A DNA stretch of 60,000 nucleotides from Nymphaea colorata (lineage: Eukaryota; Streptophyta; Magnoliopsida; Nymphaeales; Nymphaeaceae), in the NCBI RefSeq assembly GCF_008831285.2, contig NC_045150.1:1688001-1748000 (forward strand), in the 5' to 3' direction. Position numbers and translations under genes: made by a program. A model generated the notes under the pieces. The model was not told the origin of the DNA and searched no databases. It worked only from the letters and a program-made list of their open reading frames with translations. Within the stretch, counting starts at the first letter, position 1. The number at the start of each line of letters is the position of its first letter. This document shows positions 1 to 11,258 of the stretch, in pieces.

Positions 1-299
1 TTTCATGAAAATCCATTTTAGATTTCTTTTGAATTGTTCTTCCATAAATAAGGCCTTGCTATAGTTAGATTTTTTTTTTTTACTAATATGATGTACAGTA
101 TTCTATTTTTCCAGATTAATCCATGAATATCTAGAAAAGAATGCAAATAAAGTTATAAAACTTGAACATATAAAAGGATTAATATGATATATTAATCTGA
201 AATTCGAAAGAAGAAAATCAAAAACCCTAAATCTAAATTAGAACCCTTATTTCCAAATGATGAAGATTATTGACTAATTCTTGCACCAATAGGAATTGA

Positions 300-860
300 T
301 CTTATATGGCACAATTTGTCACAAGAGCACCCTGCTCTACACCAACTATCTTGACCACCATATTTTTCATTCTCAAGACCATTATCTTCGTTATCAGCTT
401 ATACATGATATTGCACAAAGATATAGGCCTTGAATCAACAATATTAATTGCTTATTGAACTTTTATCAGCAACATAAAGTGTGTATGATTTACACCACTA
501 AGTAATTTAACTTTGCGGAAAAATCGGTTACTGCTGCAACAACATCCCTCTCTACGAACCTCCAAAATTTTGTAAAGAAATCAACACTAAATGCATCAGG
601 TTTTAAAGCTTTCCCAAATTTCATACTTAATAAAGCTTTCTTCACCTTTGCTGCAGTAATAGGACTAAGCAACTCCTCATTTCGCTATTAGAGACAATAG
701 GACCTTTAGCAATATTACCCAAATGACCAGTCTGTTCACTACTGTCATTGAAAAACTTCTGGAAATAATCACTACCAGCACCAAAAAGTACCTCCAAACC
801 TTCAAATCTACTCACCTCCACCACTTCTATTCTCTTCTTATTTTGATTATTTTTTGCCAT
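300..860 (-). pseudogene. LINE reverse transcriptase remnant (ORF2 fragment)
   Basis: Seen: the minus-strand frame at 642-860 carries a YFQKFFND-like block from the segment upstream of the RT. At 490-672 a frame reads ITAAKVKKALLSMKFGKA..PDAFSVDFFTKFW, the conserved entry to plant LINE RTs, where the usual family pattern is KAPGPDGF; here P is replaced by L in KALKPDAF. A third frame at about 311-439 reads DSRPISLCNIMYKLITKI, the RPISLCN block of RT. The catalytic [FY]ADD motif that should follow is absent from the window. Several frameshifts and stops separate the blocks. Known: these motifs are specific to non-LTR RTs of the plant L1 clade. Inferred: non-functional relic, colinear with the ORF1 remnant to its right. 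Confidence 0.85.
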
Positions 861-2198
861 CTTCTAATAGAAGCAAGTATTTTTGTCACCATTTTTCAAC
901 CAATGAATCCTAGTTTTTTGCCTCCAAAATGACTGCTCGTCAAGTAATGCTGCCTCCAACCCCTTTCTTAACCACCATTCTTGACAATCAACATACTATT
1001 GCAATGGGTGTTATTCCTTTGAATGTATTACAGCTGATTTCTTAAACTTGTTACTCGTTTACCTATTTATCCAAAACACTTAGTGTTTCATCTACCAAGA
1101 TGCTTTCTGACATACTCTAATTTTTGAATAAGTCTCATGCCATTCCCTTTGTTTCTATCTTCCAACATTCTTTTACTACGCTTTCACAATAAGGCCTCTT
1201 TGCCCAACAAGCAAAACGTTTAAAAATACCATTCTCCCCCTTTCAAATTGACCTTCATAGCATGACAGAATTTTTGGATTGTAGTCCGATACTGCTCACG
1301 GAATCACCTTCAAAGAAAATCTAGTTGATTGACACAATCTCTAGTTTCCATTAATAAAAGCCCAGTTTAATCTACAAGTAATGTTGCCCCCCCCACCCAC
1401 CCCCCTTCCATCATCTATTAGTCGACCGAGTGAGAGAAATATTTTAATCACTTTTCACAATTAGCCACCATTGTGCAAAAAATTATTGAAATCCCAGCAA
1501 TCACTTACACTCGGGCATCGCCCTGTTTTGTCTTAAGCACCTCTAACACAATTAAAATCAAAGAACTTCCAATCTCTAAATCTCCTCCAATATTTCCCTC
1601 AAAACACCTATTCTCAGGAGCCTATTAGGAGGCCAATATACCCCAGTCATGATAAATTTGAATCCTTTCTGCTTCTCTATACAAATATGCTTCAACTAGT
1701 ACTCTCCAATCTCCTCAACCTGAACTGACAAATCAGCGTGTTCCAAACTGCAATCATTCTTGCATCTGACTTCTCCTCCTGCTAGTAGTTAGCGATACAA
1801 TAATAGCCAACCTATTGTCAGCTCTAAAATTCAAAATTTTCATGATACATCATGGAATCACACAAAAAAATATATTTCAAGCCAAAACTCTTGCATAATA
1901 TGCCTCAACTCCCTATGCGCAATAGATCGAACCAATCTCATAATGTTCTAAACTAAAACTTTCGTGGAATTTTAGCATCCACCACCTCTTTTTAAACCGC
2001 ACCTGCCTAGGTCTTTACTACTTCACAAACCTCTAATTGACTAGGGATTATTTTTTCAACATTCCCTGACTCAGATTCACCCAACTCTTCGTCATCTTCA
2101 CCAACACTTTTGTCTACCATACTACATCCCTCTCCATAGTTAGTAATGTTCTTAAGAGGTCTTGTCTTCTTTTTCTTTGGCGACCAATAAAAGGCCCT

Positions 2199-3141
2199 TT
2201 ATGTTTTTTTTGTGATCTTTTTATGCCTACAAATGCATCTAACCCCACCATATGCAATATTCCCCTTTCTATCTATTAACTCCCCTAACTGGGACTCTTG
2301 TTTTTTACATTTAAGAGACCACAGACTTGGAAAACCAGGAAGAGAACCATCACCTACACTCTCTTCACTGTTTTCCCCCCCTATCCACATCTTCACATCC
2401 ATTCATTATTTCACGAGAATCAAAAACCTGAATAATAGGCATAGCAGGGGGAGGCTCCTTTCCTTCACCCGCTTGGGCCATCAAAACCTTTTCTTTGCCC
2501 CTGGATTCAACCGCCACCATATCCATTGCCACAAACACTTCTTTTTCGCAGACCACAATATGAGTAGCCACTTCTCCCGAGACAACAATATGATCCTCCA
2601 CCATCGCCCCTTCTGCATTCTCTTTCTCTATTCCCATGACAGCAGAAAATCTTCCTTCCAGAGTCATAGCCTTATTAGCAATACTCTCTTTATAAATTTG
2701 GAAGGACTAGATATAAATCTTGACCCTCTTTGACTAACTTGACGCTGCATCACCTTCCTGAAAGGCCTTCTTGCAATTTGTACTTCTGCCGAGCCCTCTG
2801 GATTATCAAGAATAACCCCTTACCTTTCGCTAGAACCCTCTCTTCGACATTCATCTTCCCTACCCGACATTCCTCTGTAAGATGAGTGTTGGTTTTGCAT
2901 TTGCAACAAAATTTTATTGTCATTTCACATACCAATTCTTGCTTCCTCACAGTCACTCCAAATCAATTTCAACCTCTGCTTTTGGAACAAATGACAATGG
3001 AACCACCAATTTCAATCCAGCAAAACTAATTCTGGAAATGGCAAGAATAGGAGAATCTACTTCTTCCAACACTCTTGCCACTCCATTATATATTTTTTCT
3101 ATTTTCACAAATATGACTGCAAATTTGGGAATCTCACCCAT
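2199..3141 (-). pseudogene. LINE ORF1 remnant with CCHC zinc knuckle
   Basis: Seen: the frame at 2,953-3,141 (minus) ends in VPLSFVPKAEVEIDLE, resembling the segment that precedes the zinc knuckle in plant LINE ORF1/DUF4283-type proteins. The next frame (2,750-2,956) contains CCKCKTNTHLTEEC at about 2,868-2,910, an intact C-x2-C-x4-H-x4-C knuckle. Downstream frames (2,365-2,667; 2,199-2,402) are acidic and low-complexity, as is common after the knuckle. Known: this protein binds element RNA. Broken into at least three frames, so a pseudogene. The DUF4283 N-terminal half is not clearly readable here, unlike in the second LINE at 14.5 kb. Confidence 0.7.
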
Positions 3142-3341
3142 TATGGGAACATCCGATGATCCTCAATACCTAACAAGTCCCTTGAAATCCATCAACTAGC
3201 ATCCACAACACAACTAGCAACCTTCCAGCATCCTTGCCTAAGCACCACATTGAATTCATCTTCCCCATCCAGCTGCACAAGGAAAATCCCCTTTCCAATG
3301 AATCTCACTTCCTCTCAGAATCGTTTCAGGCTACTAGCGAC

Positions 3342-3439
3342 GAAATTGAAATCCATACCCCTTGTCTTTACATCGCCAACTAGAAGCAATGAAATTGAAA
3401 TCCGTACTCCTTGTCTTTACATCTCCAACCAGGCAACCA
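3342..3439. repeat. Two-copy 49-bp tandem duplication
   Basis: The segment starting GAAATTGAAATCC at 3,342 recurs at 3,391 with a few substitutions. It lies at the 5' side of the LINE relic. Confidence 0.8.
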
Positions 3440-3589
3440 ATCGCAGTCTATTTGAAAGGAGACTTCATCTCCTCTAAACCTCATGTGAAACTATTATATA
3501 CGGGTTACGGTCTACCCAAGACACTTCTAGGCTCTCTTCCTGTCAAGAAGCAGAATGCTGAACACCAGTAGCAAGATTTGCCCAAGAAA

Positions 3590-3920
3590 CACTACAAAAA
3601 AACTGGGCATTACCGATGGCCATAACATGTCAATGAAATACAACAACACTTTGGTAAAGGTTTTACCGATGTTCCTTTTATCGTAGGTGAAAGTAAAAAT
3701 CATCACCAACACATAGCTCATTGCATCGGTGTAGAGATCCATCACCGACCCCAATGTCTAAGTGCATCAGTGATAGTTTGTTTTTCCCAACATCTCAGTA
3801 AACATCGGCAAAAACTTTATACCATCACTTCTCCTGGACATCGGTAAATTTTTAACCAACGTTCACTTATTAATCATTATTGACACAAATTTATGCGTCA
3901 GTGAAAGTATTTTGCCTTTT
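3590..3920 (+). mobile_element. CACTA (En/Spm-type) transposon terminus
   Basis: Seen: CACTACAAAAAAACTGGGC begins at 3,590, matching the terminal inverted repeat style of plant CACTA elements. It is followed over about 300 bp by many direct and inverted short motifs of the form ACCGATG / CATCGGT (for example near 3,613, 3,664, 3,723, 3,745, 3,811 and 3,839), the subterminal repeats where transposase binds in this superfamily. The opposite end (ending in TAGTG) was not found, so only one terminus is claimed. No transposase coding is visible to the right. It abuts the LINE relic and may have truncated it. Confidence 0.75.
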
Positions 3921-5230
3921 TTTTTCCCTAATTCGCATAGGATATATTTTTTGAAAATGAGAACTACATGTACAAGATACCTACTTACATTTTTCATGTA
4001 TCAAACTAAACAAAATTGCAACTACTTGTTCATAAACCAACATATATATAACAAATGTTCTAACTTATATTACAATACAACTGAATCACTATAGTTCAAA
4101 GTTACAAAAACATAAATATAAACATAAATTGCTTCCATGGTACTTTCATTGCTGAGGTGGAAACCATACAAAGTTCAATGGAGTTAGCATGTCTACAAGG
4201 AACATTAGAAAAACATTTTAATTCTATGAGACATGAAGTTTAACAAATAAAACTCGTTACATCAAATTAAAAGTTATGCAAGTCTCTCCATCTGGGGTTT
4301 CCCCCTTCACTCGATCTGTTCTCTAAAAGCATTCTCTACCCCCCAACCTCTCCCACCCCCCCCCCCCCCCCCCCCCCCCCAACTGTAGCTTTATGTTGCA
4401 TTACATTAAGTTCTCTCTAAAAGAACGACGTAGTGCATGCTTTTGAACTAAGTGTTATAAAATCATACATTTCAAGAATATCAAAATTTTGCTTATGAAA
4501 CTCCCTTAATGAATATTTAAGTATGAAACATGGGAGTGTTATTGATTAAGTTTGGCAATGCTAAAATAAATTGGGCTAAATTAAACTCAAAATCTCCTAA
4601 TTAACAGAACCTGGTTTTGGATCTGAATCCTTTTATTAAAGAACCACATATGTGTTTCATTAAGGTTCAAACGGCAGCACTACCATAAGGAATTCTGACA
4701 CTGGGATTTTAAGGGGAGCAAATATGGTTTAACTTTAATTTGAAAGCAACTTCATCATATAAGCTTTAGATGCAAGAACTGCCCCTCTTTCTTTCTCTTT
4801 TCTAGGTGCGCAACCCCATCAGGCTCATTTTCTGTCACTTTTTCAACTTTCAGTTTCTCTTTTTAACTGCTTAAACATTTAAAGCAGGGTTCCACACTAG
4901 CTCATCTGGTCAGGCAGGATGTGTTTATATATCAAGCTCATCTCTTGTTCATCCTTGTGGGAACTACTCTCCTGATAGCATTGAGTGTTGGGTTGAGGGG
5001 TGTTATTCAGTGGTTTTAGAACAAGGTTGTTAGTTGTCCTTCTCTCTTTCTCTCTCATTGCCTGTGTAGGACAGATTTTTTTTTTTTTTTTTTAGAGTGC
5101 TTGAGATACGATGTGGTGTTCTGGACACCCTATCTATGCCAACTGGCCGTGCGACAGGTTGTCCATGACACCCATTTTCTTGAGGAGTATCCCCAACCAC
5201 CTCATCAAACGCCCACCTAAACGTGTTTTA
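3921..5230. other. Gene-free AT-rich stretch with a poly(C) run
   Basis: I see no coding signal. It holds a 25-base C homopolymer at 4,356-4,380 and a poly(T) run near 5,078-5,092. The interior of the CACTA element may extend into it but nothing recognisable supports that. Confidence 0.6.
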
Positions 5231-5499
5231 AATTTTATTTCCGATAGCAAAACATAATCACCTTGTATTGGCTGTCCATCTCAGGAGACAATTTCTCTCG
5301 AGACTGTCCGTCTCAAAGGAGGCGTCTCCGGTACCTTCGTACGCACGCTTCGACGCGCCCCGGTTCAGATCGAATCCACTTATCCATAATGGGGGTCATA
5401 TAGGTACAGCCGGAAGCCTTATTGATATCGTTTTCTTTTACCCAAGAGTCAGATCCAATTTGAGTTTAAGACCATACCCGACCCATCGACACTTCTAGA

Positions 5500-5640
5500 A
5501 ATATTTTCTCTCATGTGTCATGTCATGCATATGGATGATGGCAGCGTGAAAATGTTAAAATGGATGCACCATGTATATATGCATGGATGATGACATCATC
5601 AAAACGTTATCATGGATGATGGCACATCAAAGGATAAAGT
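5500..5640. repeat. Degenerate short repeats built on CATGGATGATGRCA
   Basis: Three imperfect copies of a unit containing ATGGATGATG and a following AAAACGTTAT-like tail occur in about 140 bp. Likely a decayed minisatellite. Confidence 0.4.
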
Positions 5641-6969
5641 TGTCCATGCATGACCAACAACCTGATTGGTCCTCCACTCAATTTTGGTCTTTGAGACCCC
5701 AAAGGGGTCACGAAATGTGGGCTTTACTTGACTGACGGGCAAGCCTGTTGGAGAAGAAAGCAACGTAGAAGAACCAAGACCCATTTTTTAAAATTAATTT
5801 AGAAAACAAAAATATTTCTTGGCCCCTCACCGCCTTCCCAAGAAAAAAAAAAGAAAAAATCAACATTAAAATTTTCAAAATAAAATTCTTTATAAAGCAA
5901 ACTTTTTGGTCCTAGGAACATTGGCGAGGATGATAATCGACTACTAAGTAAGGTTGGACACAGAAAAGGTTAACATCCAACCAAGAAATCTGGATCAGAT
6001 CTATATTTGAATACTAATTTAGTTTAAATAAATTATCATAATGTGAATACCTATACATTTTGGTCAAGTTTTGATGCATGATATAGTTTGGATTCGGTTG
6101 TGTATTTAAAAGTTAATTTTTTTGTGAATTTAAAAGTCAAATTCAGATCAGATTGGGATTTTGAATTTAAAATTCAGGTTTACAAATGATATATAATTGG
6201 TATCGATATTCCCTTCTCTTAAAAAAAAAGAAAGAAAATCCAATAATAGAAATTTTAAATAAAAAAATCTTCATAAAGCAAAATTTCTTAGCCCACCAAA
6301 TAAACAAATCAATATTTCGGTGTAAAAAAAACTTGTAATGTTAAAATTTTCAGAAAATGGAATTCTTAGCCCTTCCCATCCTAAAGAAATAAAGAATAGA
6401 ATTTTCAACATAACAATCTTCATAAGATTTTCTAAAAAATGTGTTCCCATGGGACAAGCATGAAAGGCACCGGAAACCGTTTAACGGCTTCCCTTTGAAA
6501 GCATCAGCACGCGGTCGACATTATTGATTTATCGTCCACCCTTTATTTTTGAAAATTTACATTTATCCATCCTTTTTGCCTATAATCTCAGAAAGTGCCA
6601 TATATTTTTCAGTTTTCTCAAAGACGGTTCCGCTTAATGCGTGAGGTCTGGGCATATCTTTGTGACCAACGACGGAGCCTTCATATATTTTCATATTCGT
6701 GTCTAAAAAATTTTGGCGATTTACGTATTGGAGGTGTAAAATCCGCCCAAAATTTAGGGGTCAGCCACAATTTATGACATTGTTAAGATCAGTGGAGTCT
6801 CCATTCTTTCAAACATTAATTTATTGTCAAAACTTGGGTAAAAAAAAATTCTGGGCAAAGTTGAATATCTTTATGGAAAGACTACTTTGCTCATGCTAAG
6901 TCAATGCAAAGAAGAAAAAAAAACCTCTTTTCTAGCATCAAAGTTCATAATTGGAAAACTTTTTATGGG

Positions 6970-7145
6970 CAGGGGCGGACCTAAAGAGGGGCCAAAGTGC
7001 TTTGGCCTCCCTTTAAAAAAAAAAAGATTAAAAATCTATATCTAAATTTTAGAAAATTTCACTTGTCTTATAAAAAAATTTTGAAAAATGATATTTTGGA
7101 AAAATTTAATTTGGTCTTCATAAAAAATTTCTAGTTTTGCCACTG
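6970..7145. mobile_element. Small hAT-like MITE (CAGGGGCGGA type)
   Basis: Seen: starts CAGGGGCGGACCTAAAG and ends CTAGTTTTGCCACTG, whose reverse complement begins CAGTGGCAAAACTAG, giving imperfect terminal inverted repeats. Flanks TTTTATGGG and TTTGATGGG agree at 8 of 9 positions. The paralogous block at about 46,015 lacks this insertion, an independent sign that it is a discrete insert. 176 bp, no coding capacity. Superfamily (hAT versus Mutator) is uncertain because the duplication length is ambiguous. Confidence 0.6.
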
Positions 7146-9060
7146 TTTGATGGGTACACTACACTTTAAAAACACCGTTTTAACATGGATAAGCAATGTT
7201 TTTAAAAAATTGTATTTTACTTTATACTTCATTTGGGTGCTATGCCGTTAATATGGGGATCTGTGTTCCCACTCAGTAACCAGAGAGGTATTTTCATAAT
7301 TTTATAGGGAACAAAATTTAAGGTTTCACTTTCGCCCTTATAAGCAGTCTTCCATTTAACTAACAAGGATATTTTAATCATCTACAACTCATAATACATG
7401 GTCCTTTTACCATAGGCCATAGCATATAACCTCCTCTAAGAAAAGTAAGACTTGTAATAAAAAGTGCAAGAAAGTTAGGCCAGGGTTTGCGATAAAATTT
7501 GTTGGGACCTTTAAAGTAAAAATATCTGCTTTCCTCTCTTCTATTGTTGAGAAGATATGCATGTTAATTTATCCCTTTCGATTGGATATCTGAACTCGTG
7601 ATATGAAAAAATAAATTAATATTTAATTAAAGAAACAAATTGGTTTCAGATTTAAGAAATAAATGATTGTATTCGGATCAGGATCTGATTTAAACATTTG
7701 AGGATTCAGATTCAGACTTATTTAGTTTCAAATAAATATTCTATGTCTAATATTTCATAATGTGGACCAGATTCGGTTGTGTATTTAAAAGATGGATTCA
7801 AATTCAGATTCAGATCAAATTCGGATATGGTGTAGATTTTCTTTATTCATATTAAAATTCAAAATTCAAATGTGGCTTCCCGGAGATAAAATAACCAAAG
7901 AAAACGAAAAGTCAAGGAGGGATGTCGCCTAAGGCAAAAATGTATGAACATTGAAGCAACAACAGTAGGCCCCACTTATCTTGGAAAAAATATCACAAGC
8001 CAGGTATCTTTTATAGCGTATTCAGGACGTTCCGTCTTTTATCGTTGTCAAAGACTTTAGGACCAAGACTTTCAGTCTCACAAAACGTCCACACGTGTCG
8101 AACACGAGGCTTGGTAATATGATATTTCCGATGCTACCAAAAATACGAAAAATGGGGGAGAACTTAGTTGAGCAAGACCCATATAAAAGAGGCATCAGAA
8201 CATGCAAAATGAGGTTCCTGTGTTACGGCATTCAAACCTAATTTGAATTCAGATGTGAACGCGGCTGAGATTTGAATTCAGATTGGAGCAAAAAATAACA
8301 AAAACCGCATGCTATGTTCCCATTGGTTGATGAACGGACCTTATTTTCATTACCAAACCCTTCAGATTTAAGACAATAATTTGATGTATAGCTGATCCAT
8401 TGACATCCTTAGAGTAGGCCCAGGTTGCTTGAACAGGAGCAGGTAGGTCCACTTTAGGATCTGCATGTGCTGTTCCCGGCCCCTTGTGACATGTGAGTCT
8501 GCCTCAATAATGGTGAGTAGGGAGTAAACAGATAGGCAGGGTATGGACCGCACCTTGCAAAATTTGAGTTTGAATTTGAATTTGAATGGGAAATAATGCG
8601 TTGGTGTTCAGATCTGGATTCATATCTTCATGGCACACAATTGTCGTTGAACGAATATAGGTTTCAGAACAATTTCAGTCATTGGACTTTGTTTCTGAAT
8701 CAAAATTAGAAGTGATTTTGAATCCTGACCCACGATCCAAAGTAAAACCGAATTGGTAATATTGATTTAATAAAAGCATATTCATATCCTACAAAATAGA
8801 TCTCCAGTTTTGACGGCTGCAGACAACCTGCTGCTTTTTGGCAGGTACAGAAACGTGAGGCAGTTTGCCCATATAATAGTGAAATAATAATTAAAATAGT
8901 TAGTTTTCCATTAGTCTCTTGGATGAACCACCGATAATGGTCTTTTCCAAATGAATTGGAGATCTTAATTAAGAAAAAAATAAAGAAAAAGATAAAGAAA
9001 AGAAAGACGAAGAACATGATCAACATGAACCAATGTTATCTGTACCATACGGTACGTGAT

Positions 9061-9097
9061 ACGTATCGTATAGGTCGAAGAAACCTATACGATACGT
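9061..9097. repeat. Perfect 15-bp hairpin
   Basis: ACGTATCGTATAGGT (9,061-9,075), a 7-base spacer, then its exact reverse complement (9,083-9,097). It is embedded in further CGTATCG-type permutations and is absent from the paralogous block near 48,880. Confidence 0.9.
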
Positions 9098-9911
9098 GTT
9101 CGATACACGTATAGGCTAGGGTGGTTAGCTGACCCATCTTCACCCGAAACTTTTTCGAACACAAGGCTCAAAAGTATGTAAATTAATTGGATATAATCAA
9201 TTACCAATGTAATTTTCAATTCATTTAGCCAAATAGAAGTTGAGTGCCAATTGAATTCATATTTAATATGCAATTTTATAACTAACCTCGAATTTGATTT
9301 CCAATTGGACTCAGTACATAAAAATGAAACTTGGCCGCATATAAACGTCATATCTTACCCTAGCTATTTAGATCCAAATTCAAATTTTGAAAATAGGACT
9401 AAGTCTGAACTTCAATATGAATGTGGTCAAGTCAAACTTGATAGAAGTCGGGTCAAGGCCAAATATGGGATGTTTACATCCCATTCTACCATAGACAAGA
9501 TTTTAGCAAATTTCATGTCCCCTTATACCCCAACCAAAGAAGACGAAGAAGAAGAAGAATTCCATATTGAATGGTTTCGCTGATATTTTGAGCCAGTATT
9601 GACTATCTTAATTTGTATAAGTTACTTTATTTGACCATCTAATTTTTCTGCTTGTGTTTGTATGCATCTTCGCGAAACTAGAGTTGTATTGACACAGTCC
9701 AAAATTGACGCCCGCATCTACTGTAAACCTCAATTTTGAAGCTTGTTAGCAATCTTAACTCGCTTCAAAGCATGCTTCAACTTCCAAGTTACAAATCAAA
9801 GCAAACGGTACTACCATCTCTACTATCATTTTTTATGTTGACTAGTACTCAGATACCATTAGCCTTCCCCCTCTGCCATCTCTACAGCCCTAGCTAAACT
9901 AAGCAATTATT

Positions 9912-9926
9912 GAGAGCTTTGTGCAC
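9912..9926. repeat. Target-site duplication, left side of LINE copy 2
   Basis: GAGAGCTTTGTGCAC matches the right-hand copy at 15,131-15,145 in 14 of 15 positions. Confidence 0.8.
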
Positions 9927-10116
9927 GCAATAACGGCTGGCTGGGGCATACGACCCCCTACCTTTATTAAACAAAATTATCTGTACAAAAAGGAAATGAT
10001 AACATCATAGAATCTGCTATCCTTCATACACAATATAACCAAAGGCTGACTCATCGCTTCCAGAATATAGATGTCATATCACAAAAATACAAGAAAAGAC
10101 TAAAGATCAAGATAAG

Positions 10117-10464
10117 TTAGCCTGCACACAAAATTACATCCCTCCTCTCCTTGATGTGGGAGATAATGAAGGAACCAAAATCAACCGTAAAATAATCCAT
10201 TTCAACTTTAACATTGTAATGAAAGTCTTTTACCAACACATAGAACTCCGGCCATAGTCTATTACCTTCATAATGTTGTTGTATCCTCTGAAAGAGGGCT
10301 TCCACCCTGATACAGATGAACATACAACCACCATACTCCTTGTGATACCTGAACATCTTTTCCAGCACCTCCAACTCACCTGCAAGAACTCTACCCCTTG
10401 AATTCAATAATATAGACAAACCATTAGTTCCATCACTGAAATAAGAGTTTCCTGCAACCCTCAA
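10117..10464 (-). pseudogene. LINE C-terminal RNase H-like domain
   Basis: Seen: a 115-codon minus-strand frame at the 3' end of LINE copy 2. It contains GRVLAGELEVLE followed by hydrophobic and acidic segments consistent with the helix and strand order of the RNase H-like domain found at the C-terminus of many plant LINE ORF2 proteins. The full DEDD residue set cannot be confirmed by eye. Position directly after the zf-RVT remnant is the main support. Substantial stops lie between it and the zf-RVT block (10,465-10,855), so it is a relic. Confidence 0.55.
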
Positions 10465-10855
10465 CTGCCCAGCAATTTCGAGCTGAGTGACCTAAAAAAA
10501 AGCATATTTGAGGATTCTCTATGCTTGAGAGAGCACATAAGATTAGAAATAGCACAAATGTTCACTATGCCTTCTGTCTCCTTTGGCCATTTGATACCCA
10601 AGAAGGTGTCCACACAAGTAGACTAAATGTCTTCATTAATATTTATAGTTGCACTTGGTTTTTCTTCATGAGTCATCTTATTTTGATGGCATCAAATTCA
10701 CCAGCAAACAACGTGAAAGGTGATTCTCTAACACACCCTCCTCCACCCACTATTAACCTTCTTTTGCATCCATCGTCTAATTTCGAACTTGAAGTTGTGA
10801 GTGGGTGAATAGAAGACACCAAACTTGGTCGAAGTCCATTCCCAAACTTCTCTGG

Positions 10856-11143
10856 CTACCTTGCAATGGATAATAATATGTTCATTAGTTTCTTCACTTC
10901 AACTTTTCTGCAAAAAAGATAACAATTAGCAAGTTGAAAGCCTAACTTCTTGATTCTGTCTAATGTGGGCAGCCTGCCCTCACTCGCAAGGTAGCTGAAC
11001 CAACATACACTAGACGGAACTTTTTTCTGCCAAATATAAGTCCTCCAACTCTCTCTCACCAGATCCTCTGGAGTGATTGAGGATATCTCCCACCCCAAGA
11101 TAGGTTTGGAGATTATCTTTTCAGACAACCTGGTCAGCTTCAT
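10856..11143 (-). pseudogene. LINE zf-RVT domain remnant
   Basis: Seen: the minus-strand frame includes WQKKVPSSVCWFSYLASEGR then LPTLDRIKKLGFQLANCYLFCRK. This matches the linker and zinc-binding domain (zf-RVT) that follows the RT in plant LINE ORF2, where W..KVP.K...F.W....RLPT.D.L...G is the typical pattern and a C..C pair follows. One Cys pair is only partly kept (CYLFC). Located downstream of the RT remnant in the correct order. Not functional, since the ORF2 frame is interrupted on both sides. Confidence 0.8.
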
Positions 11144-11258
11144 TAGACAAGGGGATAGACTCTAAAGTGCCATTAGTTCAATGCATTCTTTCACCACTTC
11201 ATTCATGACCCCTGCACCTTATCTTGAACAAAAATATTGAGTTCCCTCGCAAGGTTTC

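Larger units (their letters stand above)
300..3580 (-). mobile_element. Degenerate non-LTR retrotransposon (LINE), copy 1
   Basis: Seen: reading the minus strand from about 3,580 down to 300 gives remnants in LINE order. They are a nucleic-acid-binding ORF1 with a CCHC knuckle (about 2,200-3,141), an undetermined middle where endonuclease should lie, then reverse-transcriptase blocks (300-860). All frames are broken by stops and shifts, so the element is dead. The right side stops next to a CACTA terminus at 3,590. No target duplication or poly(A) tail was found, and the 3' half of the reverse transcriptase and everything after it is missing or lies outside the window. Known: plant L1-type LINEs encode ORF1 then an endonuclease/RT ORF2. 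The assignment rests on the two ends; the middle is inferred. Confidence 0.8.
5800..9911 (+). repeat. Diverged long duplication, copy A (left part)
   Basis: Seen: many colinear blocks of this stretch reappear in the same orientation at about 45.5-49.7 kb. Anchors include GGGCATATCTTTGTGACCA (6,650) with GGGCATATCTTTGTCACGA (45,855), GGTATCTTTTATAGCGTATTCA (8,000) with the near-identical run at 46,338, the block around GATCCATTGACATCC (8,395) with 48,119, and CTGACCCATCTTCACCC (9,130) with 48,911. No coding sequence is convincing. The left limit is soft because 5,800-6,450 is low-complexity. The block is interrupted on the right by the LINE at 9,927 and resumes for a short distance at 15,146. 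Confidence 0.8.

Noticed and set aside
5268-5498. 76-codon plus-strand frame in a locally GC-richer patch
   Set aside because: No domain, no splice context and no conservation in any repeat copy; likely chance.
9251-9583. 110-codon plus-strand frame
   Set aside because: Lies in duplication copy A, and the corresponding stretch of copy B (49.0-49.3 kb) is not open, so not a conserved gene.
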